DNA of 64,000 bases from Desulfobacteraceae bacterium (GTDB taxonomy: Bacteria > Desulfobacterota > Desulfobacteria > Desulfobacterales > Desulfococcaceae), in contig JAABRU010000001.1 of the NCBI GenBank assembly GCA_011390755.1, positions 62,001 to 126,000 on the forward strand, in the 5' to 3' direction. Below, in pieces: positions 26,552 to 35,398 of this stretch. The notes beneath the pieces were generated by a model. It made no database searches. It was not told where the DNA came from and worked only from the letters and a program-made list of their open reading frames with translations. Each line of letters begins with the position of its first letter. The stretch's first letter is position 1. The translations under genes and the position numbers were made by a program.

Positions 26552-26844
26552 ATTTTTCAACAGACCTCCTGCAAAACTAAAATCAATACCGTTTCCGTAA
26601 GCAGAAAATCCCCCTCCCCCTGTGGGAGGGGTTAGGGGAGGGGTAAAATAACAGTCTGTAATTAAAAACAGTTTTCCCCCTCCCCCGGCGGCAATGCTGT
26701 TGACTTAAGAAAAAAATCCCCCTCCCCAGGGGAGGGGAGTCTTAGGGAAACGGCATTGAAACTAAAATTGCTCATTATAACTATTTGTTTTTATAGCTCC
26801 ATAAAATGAGATAAATGAGTTTTGCAGGAGGTCTGCTGAAAAAT
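26552..26844. repeat. Element L with 27-bp terminal inverted repeats
   Basis: About 293 bp between TTTTTCAACAGACCTCCTGC and the inverse GCAGGAGGTCTGCTGAAAAA. Interior has CCCCTCCCC/GGGGAGGGG stretches related to 20230-20330 and no gene. Its right end is 9 bp from the stop codon of the permease gene. Confidence 0.75.
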
Positions 26845-26853
26845 ACAGGGCAA

Positions 26854-28077
26854 CTACTCATTACGGAGGGCAGTTACGGGATCCATACAGGCTGCCTGCC
26901 AGGCAGGATAAAGACCGAAAAAGACACCGATAAACACAGACATCAGCAGAGGAAGGAATACAGAAAAAAAAGTAATGACAGTATCCCAGTCGGCGACAGC
27001 GGAGAGACATTTTGCTGCTGCGGCTCCCAGCAGAATACCGGCAGAGCCTCCCAGGGATGTGAGAATGACAGATTCCGCTAAAAACTGAAAAATGATATCC
27101 TTTTTTGTTGCTCCGACAGCCCGCCGGATACCGATTTCTTTGGTGCGTTCGGAAACACCGGCAAGCATGATATTCATAATGCCGATACCGCCTACAAGCA
27201 GGGAGATACCGGCAACAGCACTCAGAAACATACTGAAAGTACGTCGGGTTTTCTGTGCCTGCCGGAGAATCTCCCGCGGGATAATGATCTGATAGTCTTC
27301 AACCTGATGGTGGGCCACTTCCATAATTCTCTTTATTATTTTTCCGGAAATAATAACCTGCTCTGTTTCTTTGATCTGTACAACGATTTCTGTCAGGTCA
27401 TTCTCTGTATCCAGGATATCCGGTGGGATAAAAATGATTTCATTGTAATTTCTGACAGATATTGAAGTGTTTCCTTCTCTTTCCCGGTAAAAAGGATTGA
27501 GAATTCCGATAATGCTCAATACCCGGTTTTCAATTCGGAGGGTTCTGCCGATATTTCCTTCCACCCCCATATTCTCCGCAAGTCCCGCTCCGATGATACA
27601 GATCGGATTTTTTTGTATCATGTCCGTTTCCGAAATAAAACGGCCGTGCTGCACAGAAAGATTCAGTACATCAGCATATTCCGGAGATGTCTGGAGAATC
27701 TGGGGGGATAATTCTGCACCTGCACTGAAAACTGCTGCCTTTACCTCTTTTACACAGGCCGCTGTTCTGACATAGGGAATTCCTTTTATGATTCGCACGG
27801 CATCATCGGCATTCAATCCCGGGGATAAGTGTTCACTGGCCTTTTGTTTCTGTACTTCGGTCAGGGGAATGCTTTTGATAAAGATATTCCTGATTCCCAA
27901 CTGCCCGATCTGTGAGATGATTTTCTGCCTGGCTCCTTCTCCGATACTGAGCATTGTCAGTACGGCCATAGTTCCGCATATAATGCCGATAATACTCAGC
28001 GCCGATCGGAGTTTATGCTGCAAAAGGCTTCGGAAGGATGTTTTCAGGATGATGTATATTTTGAAGTAATCAAACAA
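26854..28077 (-). CDS. MacB-like ABC transporter permease
   Basis: 407 aa of the FtsX/MacB type: N-terminal TM about 20-42 after SLLQHKLRSALSIIGIICGT, a periplasmic MacB_PCD domain (about 50-270), and three C-terminal TM helices including SERTKEIGIRRAVGATKKDI, the conserved coupling loop. Works with the ATPase at 28070 (8-nt overlap) and the adaptor at 28713 to move substrates across the envelope or drive a tripartite pump. Substrate unknown. Confidence 0.92.
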   Translation of the reverse strand: MFDYFKIYIILKTSFRSLLQHKLRSALSIIGIICGTMAVLTMLSIGEGARQKIISQIGQLGIRNIFIKSIPLTEVQKQKASEHLSPGLNADDAVRIIKGIPYVRTAACVKEVKAAVFSAGAELSPQILQTSPEYADVLNLSVQHGRFISETDMIQKNPICIIGAGLAENMGVEGNIGRTLRIENRVLSIIGILNPFYREREGNTSISVRNYNEIIFIPPDILDTENDLTEIVVQIKETEQVIISGKIIKRIMEVAHHQVEDYQIIIPREILRQAQKTRRTFSMFLSAVAGISLLVGGIGIMNIMLAGVSERTKEIGIRRAVGATKKDIIFQFLAESVILTSLGGSAGILLGAAAAKCLSAVADWDTVITFFSVFLPLLMSVFIGVFFGLYPAWQAACMDPVTALRNE

Positions 28078-28738
28078 ATATATTCCCGTCCTTCATCTGA
28101 ATGCATTTTCCGGCATGGGATGCCACTTCCCTGTCATGGGTAATCATAATAATTGTTCCGCCCGCATCATGAAAGGTATGAAACAGTGCCAGTATTTCTC
28201 TGCCGGTTTTTGAATCCAGATTTCCGGTCGGTTCATCTGCCAGAATGATTTCAGGCTTCATTACCATAGCTCTGGCAATGGCAACCCGCTGCATTTCGCC
28301 GCCTGAAAGTTCTGACGGTCTGTGATTTACCCTGTCCGCCAGTCCCACCTGCCGGATCACTTCTGCAACCTTCTGTCTCATTTCAGGCTGCTGCATGTCT
28401 GTATGGGCATACAAAAAGGGAAGTTCTATATTTTCAAATACATTCAGTACCGGGATCAGGTGAAAATTCTGAAAAACAAAACCGATATGCGCTGCTCTGA
28501 ACCGGGACAGTTGCTTGTCTGATGCCTCAAAAACATTCTTCCCGTTCAGGCAGTATGTGCCGGATGTGGGACGATCCAGGCAGCCCAGTATATGCAGGAG
28601 GGTAGATTTCCCCGAACCGGAAGGCCCCATAATGGCCAGGAAATCTCCGCCGCTTACTGACAGATCAATATTGCGCAGTACCGTGACCTGCCTGCTCCCC
28701 ATCTGATACTTTTTACGGATTTTCCTGAGATGTATCAA
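28070..28738 (-). CDS. MacB/LolD-type ABC transporter ATP-binding protein
   Basis: 222 aa. Walker [11 protein letters not shown]-loop in [13 protein letters not shown], signature [14 protein letters not shown], Walker [11 protein letters not shown]-loop ITHD. I choose TTG 28738 because GAGG lies six bases upstream and it gives the usual start [11 protein letters not shown]. The start sits inside the last codons of the adaptor gene, so the three genes are translationally coupled. Confidence 0.92.
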   Translation of the reverse strand: MIHLRKIRKKYQMGSRQVTVLRNIDLSVSGGDFLAIMGPSGSGKSTLLHILGCLDRPTSGTYCLNGKNVFEASDKQLSRFRAAHIGFVFQNFHLIPVLNVFENIELPFLYAHTDMQQPEMRQKVAEVIRQVGLADRVNHRPSELSGGEMQRVAIARAMVMKPEIILADEPTGNLDSKTGREILALFHTFHDAGGTIIMITHDREVASHAGKCIQMKDGNIFV

Positions 28739-29990
28739 TCTTTGCCTCAATACTTTCCGGAGACGGTCGCAGCAGACTGACCTGCTCCCCCTTTTTCAGA
28801 CCGGAAAGAGTTTCAAGCATATCTTCATTCTGCCTTCCGGCTGTGATGAATGTTTTTCTGAATATATTCTTTTCAAAACGGTAACAGTACAAACTTCCCT
28901 TTTCTTCAAAAACTGCCTGGACGGGCACAGACAATGCACCTTTTATCTGCTCAACAAGTATGGATACCCGCGCCGTCATACCGGGACGAAGCCTGCTGTC
29001 TTCACCGTTTAAAGAGATGGTCAGCTGAAAGTATTTTTCACCTGTTCTTCTTCCCTCCCTGGCAGCCATAATGCCGATAAAAGTAATTTTGCCTTCAAAC
29101 AGGATATCCGGGTAGGCATCGGCCCGGATGAAGCATTTCTGCTCCAAAGCGGTTTTATGAAGATCCGTTTCCCGTATCTGTGTTTTGACAATCATGGAAG
29201 ATATGTCCGGAAGATAGAGAAGGGGCTGATTTTTTAAGACCCGGTCCCCCACCCTGGGCTTTCTTTTCTGCCCGTCACGAAATGCTTCATACAGAATGCT
29301 GATACCGGCAAAAGGGGCTTTGATTTCGGTTTTTTCCAGTTCTTTTTTTGCCTGATGCAAAGATTTTTCCGTCATATCAAATTTTTTTTTAGTTTCATTC
29401 AGCCCGGTAATTGCCTTGGCAATTTTAAAAGCACTTCCTTTCTGGGTCTGCTCCAGTTCCATTTCCGCTTTTTCCACTCTTGCCCTGGCTGTTTCTTTAA
29501 GGGAAGGAAAAACATGCTGGGTATAACTGATGTATTTTTTGTTGGCAGATTCATATTTTTCTTTCAGTTCTGCCGATTTTTTTTCTGCCATCTTTATTTC
29601 TGTTGTATTTTCATATCCTTTTTTCTGCAAAATTTTTAAATCGGCGATATAGGCAAGATACCGCTTATATTCTTCCGCGCTTTTTTCCATTTCTTCTTTG
29701 AACTGGGATATCTGCAAAGGGCCGTCCCCTTCTGTGAGTTTTTTCAGTTCCAGACGGGCTATTTTCAGATTGAATTCCGCGGTTCTGGTTTCCCTTACGA
29801 CCTGGCTTTTTTCCCATTCCAGTATCTGTTCCCCTGCCTCGACAGCAGATTGAAGACTATGTAATTCAGCTTCCAGACGATGCACTTCCTCTTCAAAAGG
29901 GGTGGGGTCCAGTTTAACCAGTATATCCCCTTTTTTATTTCTCGTTACGAGGCTCTGCCTCGTAACGCATAAGGTGAGGCTCTGCCTCAT
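28713..29990 (-). CDS. MacA/HlyD-type periplasmic adaptor, 5' end replaced by a repeat
   Basis: The family part begins at KKGDILVKLDPTPFEEEV (the first half of the lipoyl-like hairpin), goes through a long coiled coil (about 35-215), the second lipoyl half, and beta-barrel domains with RPGMTARVSILVE. The N-terminal signal or membrane anchor and first strand are missing. Sequence upstream of about 29938 is repeat K, from which the first codons of the 425-codon frame derive. Probably non-functional, or made as a cytoplasmic stump. The permease and ATPase genes are intact. Confidence 0.85.
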   Translation of the reverse strand: MRQSLTLCVTRQSLVTRNKKGDILVKLDPTPFEEEVHRLEAELHSLQSAVEAGEQILEWEKSQVVRETRTAEFNLKIARLELKKLTEGDGPLQISQFKEEMEKSAEEYKRYLAYIADLKILQKKGYENTTEIKMAEKKSAELKEKYESANKKYISYTQHVFPSLKETARARVEKAEMELEQTQKGSAFKIAKAITGLNETKKKFDMTEKSLHQAKKELEKTEIKAPFAGISILYEAFRDGQKRKPRVGDRVLKNQPLLYLPDISSMIVKTQIRETDLHKTALEQKCFIRADAYPDILFEGKITFIGIMAAREGRRTGEKYFQLTISLNGEDSRLRPGMTARVSILVEQIKGALSVPVQAVFEEKGSLYCYRFEKNIFRKTFITAGRQNEDMLETLSGLKKGEQVSLLRPSPESIEAKIDTSQENP

Positions 29991-30175
29991 CCTGTGCAGG
30001 GGGCAGAGCCCCGGAAGAATGCGTTACGAGGCAGAGCCTCGTAACGAGTCAAAGCTTGTCAATAAATACACAAACCCCTTATCACACCGGGCCAATGCAA
30101 AACCGTATGCGAAAACCTGACCTGTCTCAAGGATGTATGCCGGGAGACCTTTGCAAACGTATAAATTTTATGAAA
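29938..30175 (+). repeat. Compound repeat K + internally deleted sucD, copy 3
   Basis: Longer K part than the 23011 copy: CGTTACGAGGCTCTGCCTCG-TAACG, AGGTGAGGCTCTGCCTCA, then a second CGTTACGAGGCAGAGCCTCG-TAACG. The sucD-derived part (30052-30165) has CTTGTCAATAAATACACAAA and a better-preserved 3' end (GGGAGACCTTTGCAAACGTA-TAA). Its left end marks the break of the macA-like gene. Confidence 0.8.
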
Positions 30176-30211
30176 AACGATAGGGGCGTACATAGTCTCA
30201 CTCAACCCGTT

Positions 30212-30306
30212 GCGGGAAAGTCTGTGAGAGGGACTGTCATTCCGCCGGACACTGCCACACTTTCAGTTCGGCACTCCTCCGGTATCATCTTTTCCGGAAA
30301 TCACCT
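30212..30306 (-). repeat. MITE-like element, family P, partial copy P1
   Basis: Starts on the minus strand with AGGTGATTTCCGGAAAAGAT and follows copy P3 (45377) through GTGCCGAACTGAAAGT and GACAGTCCC to CAGACTTTCC. The distal third is absent. Its start lies on the stop codon of the truncated CHAT frame. Confidence 0.75.
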
Positions 30307-30475
30307 ACAGGGGATAATCTTCCAGATACCAGCGGATGCTTTCCTGTTCCTGGGGACTGAGGGAAAAGGAAAACTCTGTTTGTGCGGTTTTCTCAAATTC
30401 CCCGCCTTTTAAAGCGATTTCCACTCTGTATCTGTCTGTACCGATGCTGTGCTGGGTCATGCGAAGGGTATGCAT
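30305..30475 (-). pseudogene. N-terminal fragment of a CHAT-type protein
   Basis: 56 codons with a perfect ribosome site (AGGAG, spacing 7) before ATG 30475. DRYRVEIALKGGEFEKTA...FSFSLSPQEQESIRWYLEDY is the typical opening of CHAT/TPR proteins of filamentous bacteria, in which F-x-L-x-x-Q-x-x-x-x-RWYLEDY precedes the long helical region. The frame ends at a TAG formed at the edge of repeat P1, so the gene was cut by that insertion. Confidence 0.65.
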
Positions 30476-30732
30476 GGGTTACTCCTTTCTGTATGCGATC
30501 CATTTTTCTGTTTTTACCCTGTCTGCCATGAATGAATCAATACAAAATGAAAAATGCCGTCACGTTACCGAAAGTCGGAGTCCATAAGTTTCTGAAAATT
30601 TTGGCTTCCGCAGGAATGGCAGAAAATTTGAAATTCAGACTTTACAAATCAGGAACATAAGGCTCTTGCATCAAATTCTATGATTCGGTATTTGAAAGTG
30701 TCTGTTAAAAAAACAAGCGGATGATAAATATA

Positions 30733-31395
30733 TTATGAAGGAGAAAATTCCTGTTTATGAAGGGGAAACAGGAAAGCTGATAAAGTATGATTTATTTTTT
30801 CAATAACTTCTTCCGGAGAAAGGGATGCGTCAATAATCCGGAACCGCTCCGGTTCCTGCCGGGCGATTTCCAGGTATCCGGCCCGCACTTTTTCATGAAA
30901 GGCGATTTTTTCCGCTTCAAAACGGCTTTCGGCATCGGTCCGTTGCCCGCTGTTTATCTGTTTCCATGCCCGTTTCAGTCCGGTTTCCGGGGGCAGATCC
31001 AGCAAAAGGGTCAGATCCGGTTTCAGGTCATCCATTAACAGCCGGTGCAGGTTTTTCAGCATTGCCAAATCCAGTCCCCTGGCGTATCCCTGGTAGGCAA
31101 GGGTGGCATCAGAATAACGGTCGCAGAGAACCGTTTTACCTTCTGCCAGCGCAGGCCGGATGACGGTGGCTATATGATGCGCCCGGTCGGCCATATACAG
31201 CAGCAGTTCGGCCATAGGATCCAGTTCCCGGCTGGCCGGGTCCAGCAGAATGGCCCGGATTTTTGCCCCGATACGGGTGCTGCCCGGTTCCCGTGTGAGA
31301 ATGCAGTCTTTTCCCTGTTTTTTCAGAAAAGCCGCGGCATCGGCAATCCGGCTGCTTTTTCCGGATCCTTCTGTTCCTTCAAATGTGATAAACAT
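30733..31395 (-). CDS. tmk: Thymidylate kinase
   Basis: 220 aa. P-loop FEGTEGSGKSS, DRX motif region LTREPGST, CDRYSDATLAYQGYARG, and the lid-side SGQRTDAESRFEAE. Phosphorylates dTMP to dTDP. Full length, and its C-terminal tail (LFPLHKQEFSPS) is slightly longer than usual. Stands alone, with repeats on both sides. Confidence 0.95.
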   Translation of the reverse strand: MFITFEGTEGSGKSSRIADAAAFLKKQGKDCILTREPGSTRIGAKIRAILLDPASRELDPMAELLLYMADRAHHIATVIRPALAEGKTVLCDRYSDATLAYQGYARGLDLAMLKNLHRLLMDDLKPDLTLLLDLPPETGLKRAWKQINSGQRTDAESRFEAEKIAFHEKVRAGYLEIARQEPERFRIIDASLSPEEVIEKINHTLSAFLFPLHKQEFSPS

Positions 31396-31432
31396 AGCTT
31401 CTTTTTCAATTCTGTAATATTTGGAATGATGC

Positions 31433-31585
31433 TGTAATGTAACATACCCTTTGAAAAAATTGTTTCATGCTGATTATATTCGGTATTTTATTCAGAGAAA
31501 CCCGGAGTGTCTTTCGCCCGCGCTCCGAAGGAGCGCGGGCGAAAAATAATTTTCACTCCTTTCTCAAAGACAATGTTACATTACA
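31433..31585 (-). repeat. MITE-like element, family A, copy A3 (inverted)
   Basis: 153 bp, same ends as A1 in opposite orientation, with the hairpin CCGCGCTCCGAAGGAGCGCGG. About 20 bp of the interior present in A1 (GAAGACCGCACC...) is lost. Lies 37 bp upstream of tmk, so it may carry or block its promoter. Confidence 0.85.
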
Positions 31586-31759
31586 AAATGATGCGCTTAC
31601 CGGAACCGTATTTCCGATAATGTCTATTGTCTGAAAGCCTCCTGTTATGCTTTTTTTCTTCAGGCAAAATGATGAATCTCTGAAAATGATTCATGCAGAA
31701 AGTGTCCTGTTTCCGGTTTGAAAACAGCACCCCCAATGTCGCTGACTTAAGGAGGCCGG

Positions 31760-31829
31760 GTGTCCAAAACTGAAAGTTTGGGACTGAAATTATTACAGAT
31801 TATTCTGACAAACTTTCAGTTTGGCACTC
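31760..31829. repeat. Imperfect palindrome related to element B1
   Basis: GTCCAAAACTGAAAGTTTGG and the inverse of CAAACTTTCAGTTTGGCACT, about 30 bp apart. The same arms form the perfect palindrome at 40481-40531. Bases 31586-31889 contain no gene. Confidence 0.65.
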
Positions 31830-31889
31830 CGTTGTTTTCTTACGCCAATGACATTGAACAGCATCCTGTAAACAGAGAAATTCTGAATT

Positions 31890-32636
31890 TTATATTTCAA
31901 GAATACGGAATCCGTCTTCCGCGCGGGAATGCTGCTGCGGATAGCCGAAGGGATGGGCCACAGAAAGGATTCCTTCTTTTTTTTCCGGCCCGTAGCGTCT
32001 GTGTCTGTGCCCGTGAATGAGCAGGACAATCCGGGAAGCAAAGGCATGGATAACAGTCTGCATGTGCCGGTTGACTTTAGCGGTTTCTTCCTTTTTTTCC
32101 TGCGGCAGGCAGGCGGGGAGCGGGAGATGATGGCTTACAATTATCCTTTTTTCAGTTTTGGACTGCGCCAGATTTTTCCGCAGACTGACGGCCATTTTGT
32201 ATGCCAGTTTTTCATCCCGTATACCGGCCTCGCAGTCATACCATTCAGAATATCCCCTGCCGGTGAACCATCCGGTTGTTCCCATGATTTCTGTTTGAAA
32301 TTCATGCAGATACAGGCTGTTGGACGGCAGATAGTGCCATCCGGTTTTTCGGGAAATACGGGGAAACAGATAATAATAACGATAGGCTGCGCAATCCCAT
32401 AAGCCTTCTTTGTCTATCACCCAAATATCATGATTGCCGGGAACCCAGCATTTGGGGCAGAAAAGACGGATACTGCTGAGAAAAGCGGCCACTTCTTTGC
32501 TTCTGTGTGAAATATCTCCGGCGCAGATCAGCAGATCGGTATCGGAAGCGGAATTGATATAGGCTGTCAGTTCTTTTATCTGATTCTGCTGATCATGGCG
32601 ATGTGCGTGTATGTCGGAACAAATACCTATTTTCAT
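31890..32636 (-). CDS. Metallophosphoesterase
   Basis: 248 aa calcineurin-type phosphoesterase. Metal ligands: D-x-H in ICSDIHAHR, GD in LICAGDISHRS, GNHD in WVPGNHDIW, a single H in SHHLPLP, and G-H-x-H in LIHGHRHRRYG. Substrate unknown; a nucleotide or phosphodiester hydrolase is typical. ATG 32636 preferred over TTG 32651 because family homology begins at MKIGICSDIH. No good ribosome site for either. Confidence 0.88.
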   Translation of the reverse strand: MKIGICSDIHAHRHDQQNQIKELTAYINSASDTDLLICAGDISHRSKEVAAFLSSIRLFCPKCWVPGNHDIWVIDKEGLWDCAAYRYYYLFPRISRKTGWHYLPSNSLYLHEFQTEIMGTTGWFTGRGYSEWYDCEAGIRDEKLAYKMAVSLRKNLAQSKTEKRIIVSHHLPLPACLPQEKKEETAKVNRHMQTVIHAFASRIVLLIHGHRHRRYGPEKKEGILSVAHPFGYPQQHSRAEDGFRILEI

Positions 32637-32674
32637 AGGAGAAAATACCAAATATTTTTTCTGCAGGAGTTTGT

Positions 32675-32812
32675 CCTGAATTATTCACAAATCAGTTTTT
32701 TACAGTAAATACAGGAAGACACAAAAAAACTGAGTTTTGCAGCCGTATTTTCGTATAAGCAAAATAATCAGCAGTTTATCTGCCAGAGACTAAGACGTGT
32801 GAATAATGCAGC
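32675..32812. repeat. MITE-like element, family M, copy M1
   Basis: 138 bp with ends CCTGAATTATTCACAAAT and the inverse of GTGTGAATAATGCAG. The second copy (60640) has the same length and similar interior. Ends exactly at the stop codon of the VWA protein gene. Confidence 0.7.
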
Positions 32813-34435
32813 CTAGCGGCTCAGCATTTCCGCCTGCTCGGCCATGCGGATAAATTCGGCCCGGTAACCTTCTTCATCTTTTCCCCTGGCTTTCCGGGCC
32901 ATTCCGATGATTTTTCCGTATGTCGTATTCCCCTTGTATTCGGAATTGCGTAAAAGCATTCCGAAGGCTGCCACAGATGCGGAAAAACGCAGATTTTCCG
33001 ATGCCTTTTCAAAGGAGGTGTGCCTGTCAGTCAGAGAACGGACCAGTAAGCGGCTCTGACTGCCGTCCGGTTCTTTATAGCGGAGTTTCAAAGTCAGCAT
33101 TTCCGCGGAATCCGCTGCGCTGCTTTGCACCTGTGTTTTCTGATATTTCAGATCATCCACCCCCGGTACGGATTCCGCAGATCCCGCGGGAATGATCTCA
33201 TACAGGGCAGTAACACTGTGGCCCGCTCCCAGCTCCCCTGCATCCTTTGTATCGTCATTGAAATCCTCTTTGTTCAGCAGGCGGTTTTCATATCCGATCA
33301 GGCGGTAGGCTTTTATTTTTGCCGGATTGAATTCAATCTGTATCTTTACATCTTTGGCAATGGTAAAAAGGGTGCCGCCCATTTCTTTTACCAATACCTT
33401 TTTGGCTTCCAGAAGAGAATCAATATATGCATAATTCCCGTTTCCTTTGTCCGCCAGTTTTTCCATTTTACTGTCTTTGATATTGCCTGTTCCGAAGCCC
33501 AGAACGGTAAGAAAAATCCCTTCTTCCCGTTTCTCTTCTATCATCCGCACCAGTTCGCCGTCTGATGAAACCCCTACATTGAAATCCCCGTCTGTGGCCA
33601 GGATAACCCGGTTGTTTCCTCCGGAAATAAAGTTTTCTTTGGCGACCTTATACGCATGCACGATGCCCTGTGCACCGGCTGTGGAACCGCCCGCTTCCAG
33701 TTTTTCCAGGGCATTGAGAATGGTTTCTTTTTTGCTGCCCGGGGTGGATTCCAGCACCAGACCGGCCGCGCCCGCATAAACCACAATGGCCACCCGGTCT
33801 TTTTCCCGCAGTTCATCACAGAGCAGCCGGAATGCTTTTTTGAGTAAAGGCAGTTTGTCGGGTGAATTCATGGAACCGGATACATCCAGCAGAAACACCA
33901 GATTCATGGCCGGAATTTTATCCATCGGGATATTTTTGCCCTGTATTCCCACATGGAGCAGACGGTGTTCATTTTTCCAGGGACAGTCGGCGGTTTCCAT
34001 GTGAAGGGAAAAAGGTTCTTTTCCTTCCGGCTGCGGATAGTCATAGTCAAAATAATTGATGAGTTCCTCAATGCGCACAGCATCTGCGGGCGGCAGGCGG
34101 TTTGCATTGAGAAAACGCCGGACATTGGCATAGGAGGCCGTATCCACATCAATGGAAAAGGTGGACAGGGGATCATGGCGGGGAGATTTGAACCCCTTTT
34201 CCTGTATATTGTCATACTGCTCCGTATTGAAATCTGTCACTGCCGCAGCGCGGTACAGAACCGCGGAGCCGCTGTATGCATCGGGAACCGCTTCCGCAGC
34301 CGGAGACAGCATCATCGTGCAGGGCACGGGAGCGTTTACCGCAGTTCTTTCTTTCCGATCATCCATTGTGCAGGCAAAAATAAGGCACAGAGAGATTATC
34401 CATCCTGTTTTCAGAACATCCTTTTTTGATTTCAT
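32813..34435 (-). CDS. VWA-domain lipoprotein, YfbK-like
   Basis: 540 aa. Lipobox-like N-terminus (IISLCLIFAC, Cys22). Residues about 80-150 form the VWF-associated N domain (STFSIDVDTASYANVRRFL). The VWA domain (about 178-350) has the MIDAS motif DVSGSMNSP and TDGDFNVG, and the C-terminal DUF3520-like part follows. Such proteins bind divalent metal and probably act as periplasmic or outer-membrane adhesion or assembly factors. Role here unknown. Element M1 abuts its stop codon. Confidence 0.88.
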   Translation of the reverse strand: MKSKKDVLKTGWIISLCLIFACTMDDRKERTAVNAPVPCTMMLSPAAEAVPDAYSGSAVLYRAAAVTDFNTEQYDNIQEKGFKSPRHDPLSTFSIDVDTASYANVRRFLNANRLPPADAVRIEELINYFDYDYPQPEGKEPFSLHMETADCPWKNEHRLLHVGIQGKNIPMDKIPAMNLVFLLDVSGSMNSPDKLPLLKKAFRLLCDELREKDRVAIVVYAGAAGLVLESTPGSKKETILNALEKLEAGGSTAGAQGIVHAYKVAKENFISGGNNRVILATDGDFNVGVSSDGELVRMIEEKREEGIFLTVLGFGTGNIKDSKMEKLADKGNGNYAYIDSLLEAKKVLVKEMGGTLFTIAKDVKIQIEFNPAKIKAYRLIGYENRLLNKEDFNDDTKDAGELGAGHSVTALYEIIPAGSAESVPGVDDLKYQKTQVQSSAADSAEMLTLKLRYKEPDGSQSRLLVRSLTDRHTSFEKASENLRFSASVAAFGMLLRNSEYKGNTTYGKIIGMARKARGKDEEGYRAEFIRMAEQAEMLSR

Positions 34436-34694
34436 TATATATTCTCCTTTATATACTGCTGAATGGACTGTCAGTTATACCTTTACTCAAAAGATTTTCC
34501 CCCACTTTTCCGGGGGAATCCAATATCCGGGCATCTTTCGGAAACCCGGGGAACCGGAAATCCTTTGAGTAATGGCATATATTTCAATAATAAATTTTTG
34601 TGTAAACATTTAAAATAACTTTGAACAGAATCCATGCACCGGTTTGATGCATATTGCGGACAGAAAGCAGGGGAACCGGTGTATTATGATTTCA

Positions 34695-35357
34695 TTACCA
34701 CCAGGGGTACAGAATCCCCACATTTTTTACTGTTGCAGAAAACGAATGCTGACTTCCGTCCTGGGCCCAGGCCCATATTTCCATTGCCTCATCCGGCGCG
34801 TCTGTCATGGATTCCATCATCAGAATTTTTACCAGACCTGCCCCCTTTTCCGGGGTATAAAACCAGATTTCATCATTCACACGGGCAAAGGCAATCAGCA
34901 GATTCCGGCCATTTTCCCAGGCATTCTGAAAATCTCCCAGATAGCCCCGTGCATACATTTTCAGGGTGCTGCCGTCCGGGTCCCTTTTTCTGACTTTGTA
35001 CTGAATGCGTTTGTTTCCGTTATATTCATTGACATACACTTCCGCCATAATCCTGTTTCCGTCTGCGGCAGTGCCCACATTCTGCCGCAGTCCGACCCCG
35101 ACTTCACCTGAACTTTGGGATATATTCACCTCGGCAAATATGCCCGCGGCATTGTCAAATGTCCTGTATATCTTTCCCAGAGCTTCTTTCCGATCTCCTT
35201 TGGCAATGATGCGGAGTTCTGTTTCGGAAGCCGACAGGGTGATATTGCCCTGCCAGATATACTGCTCCCATTCATCCGGTTTTTCTCCCGCGTACAGGGG
35301 AAAAGAAACCAGTGTGATCAGAAATGCAAAAATCGGGATACAGCTTTTCTTTTTCAT
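34695..35357 (-). CDS. Secreted hypothetical protein (beta-rich)
   Basis: 220 aa with a clear signal peptide (IPIFAFLITLVSFPLYA). The rest is strand-rich with alternating patterns (GNITLSASETELRIIAKG, RIMAEVYVNEYN) and ends YPWW, suggesting a jelly-roll or concanavalin-like sandwich. No family recognised and no catalytic motif. Upstream of and on the same strand as the VWA gene (260 bp gap), so they could be co-expressed. Confidence 0.7.
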   Translation of the reverse strand: MKKKSCIPIFAFLITLVSFPLYAGEKPDEWEQYIWQGNITLSASETELRIIAKGDRKEALGKIYRTFDNAAGIFAEVNISQSSGEVGVGLRQNVGTAADGNRIMAEVYVNEYNGNKRIQYKVRKRDPDGSTLKMYARGYLGDFQNAWENGRNLLIAFARVNDEIWFYTPEKGAGLVKILMMESMTDAPDEAMEIWAWAQDGSQHSFSATVKNVGILYPWW

Positions 35358-35398
35358 TGCGCCCTCCTTTTCGGGTAAATTGACGAAATAAGGTGATA

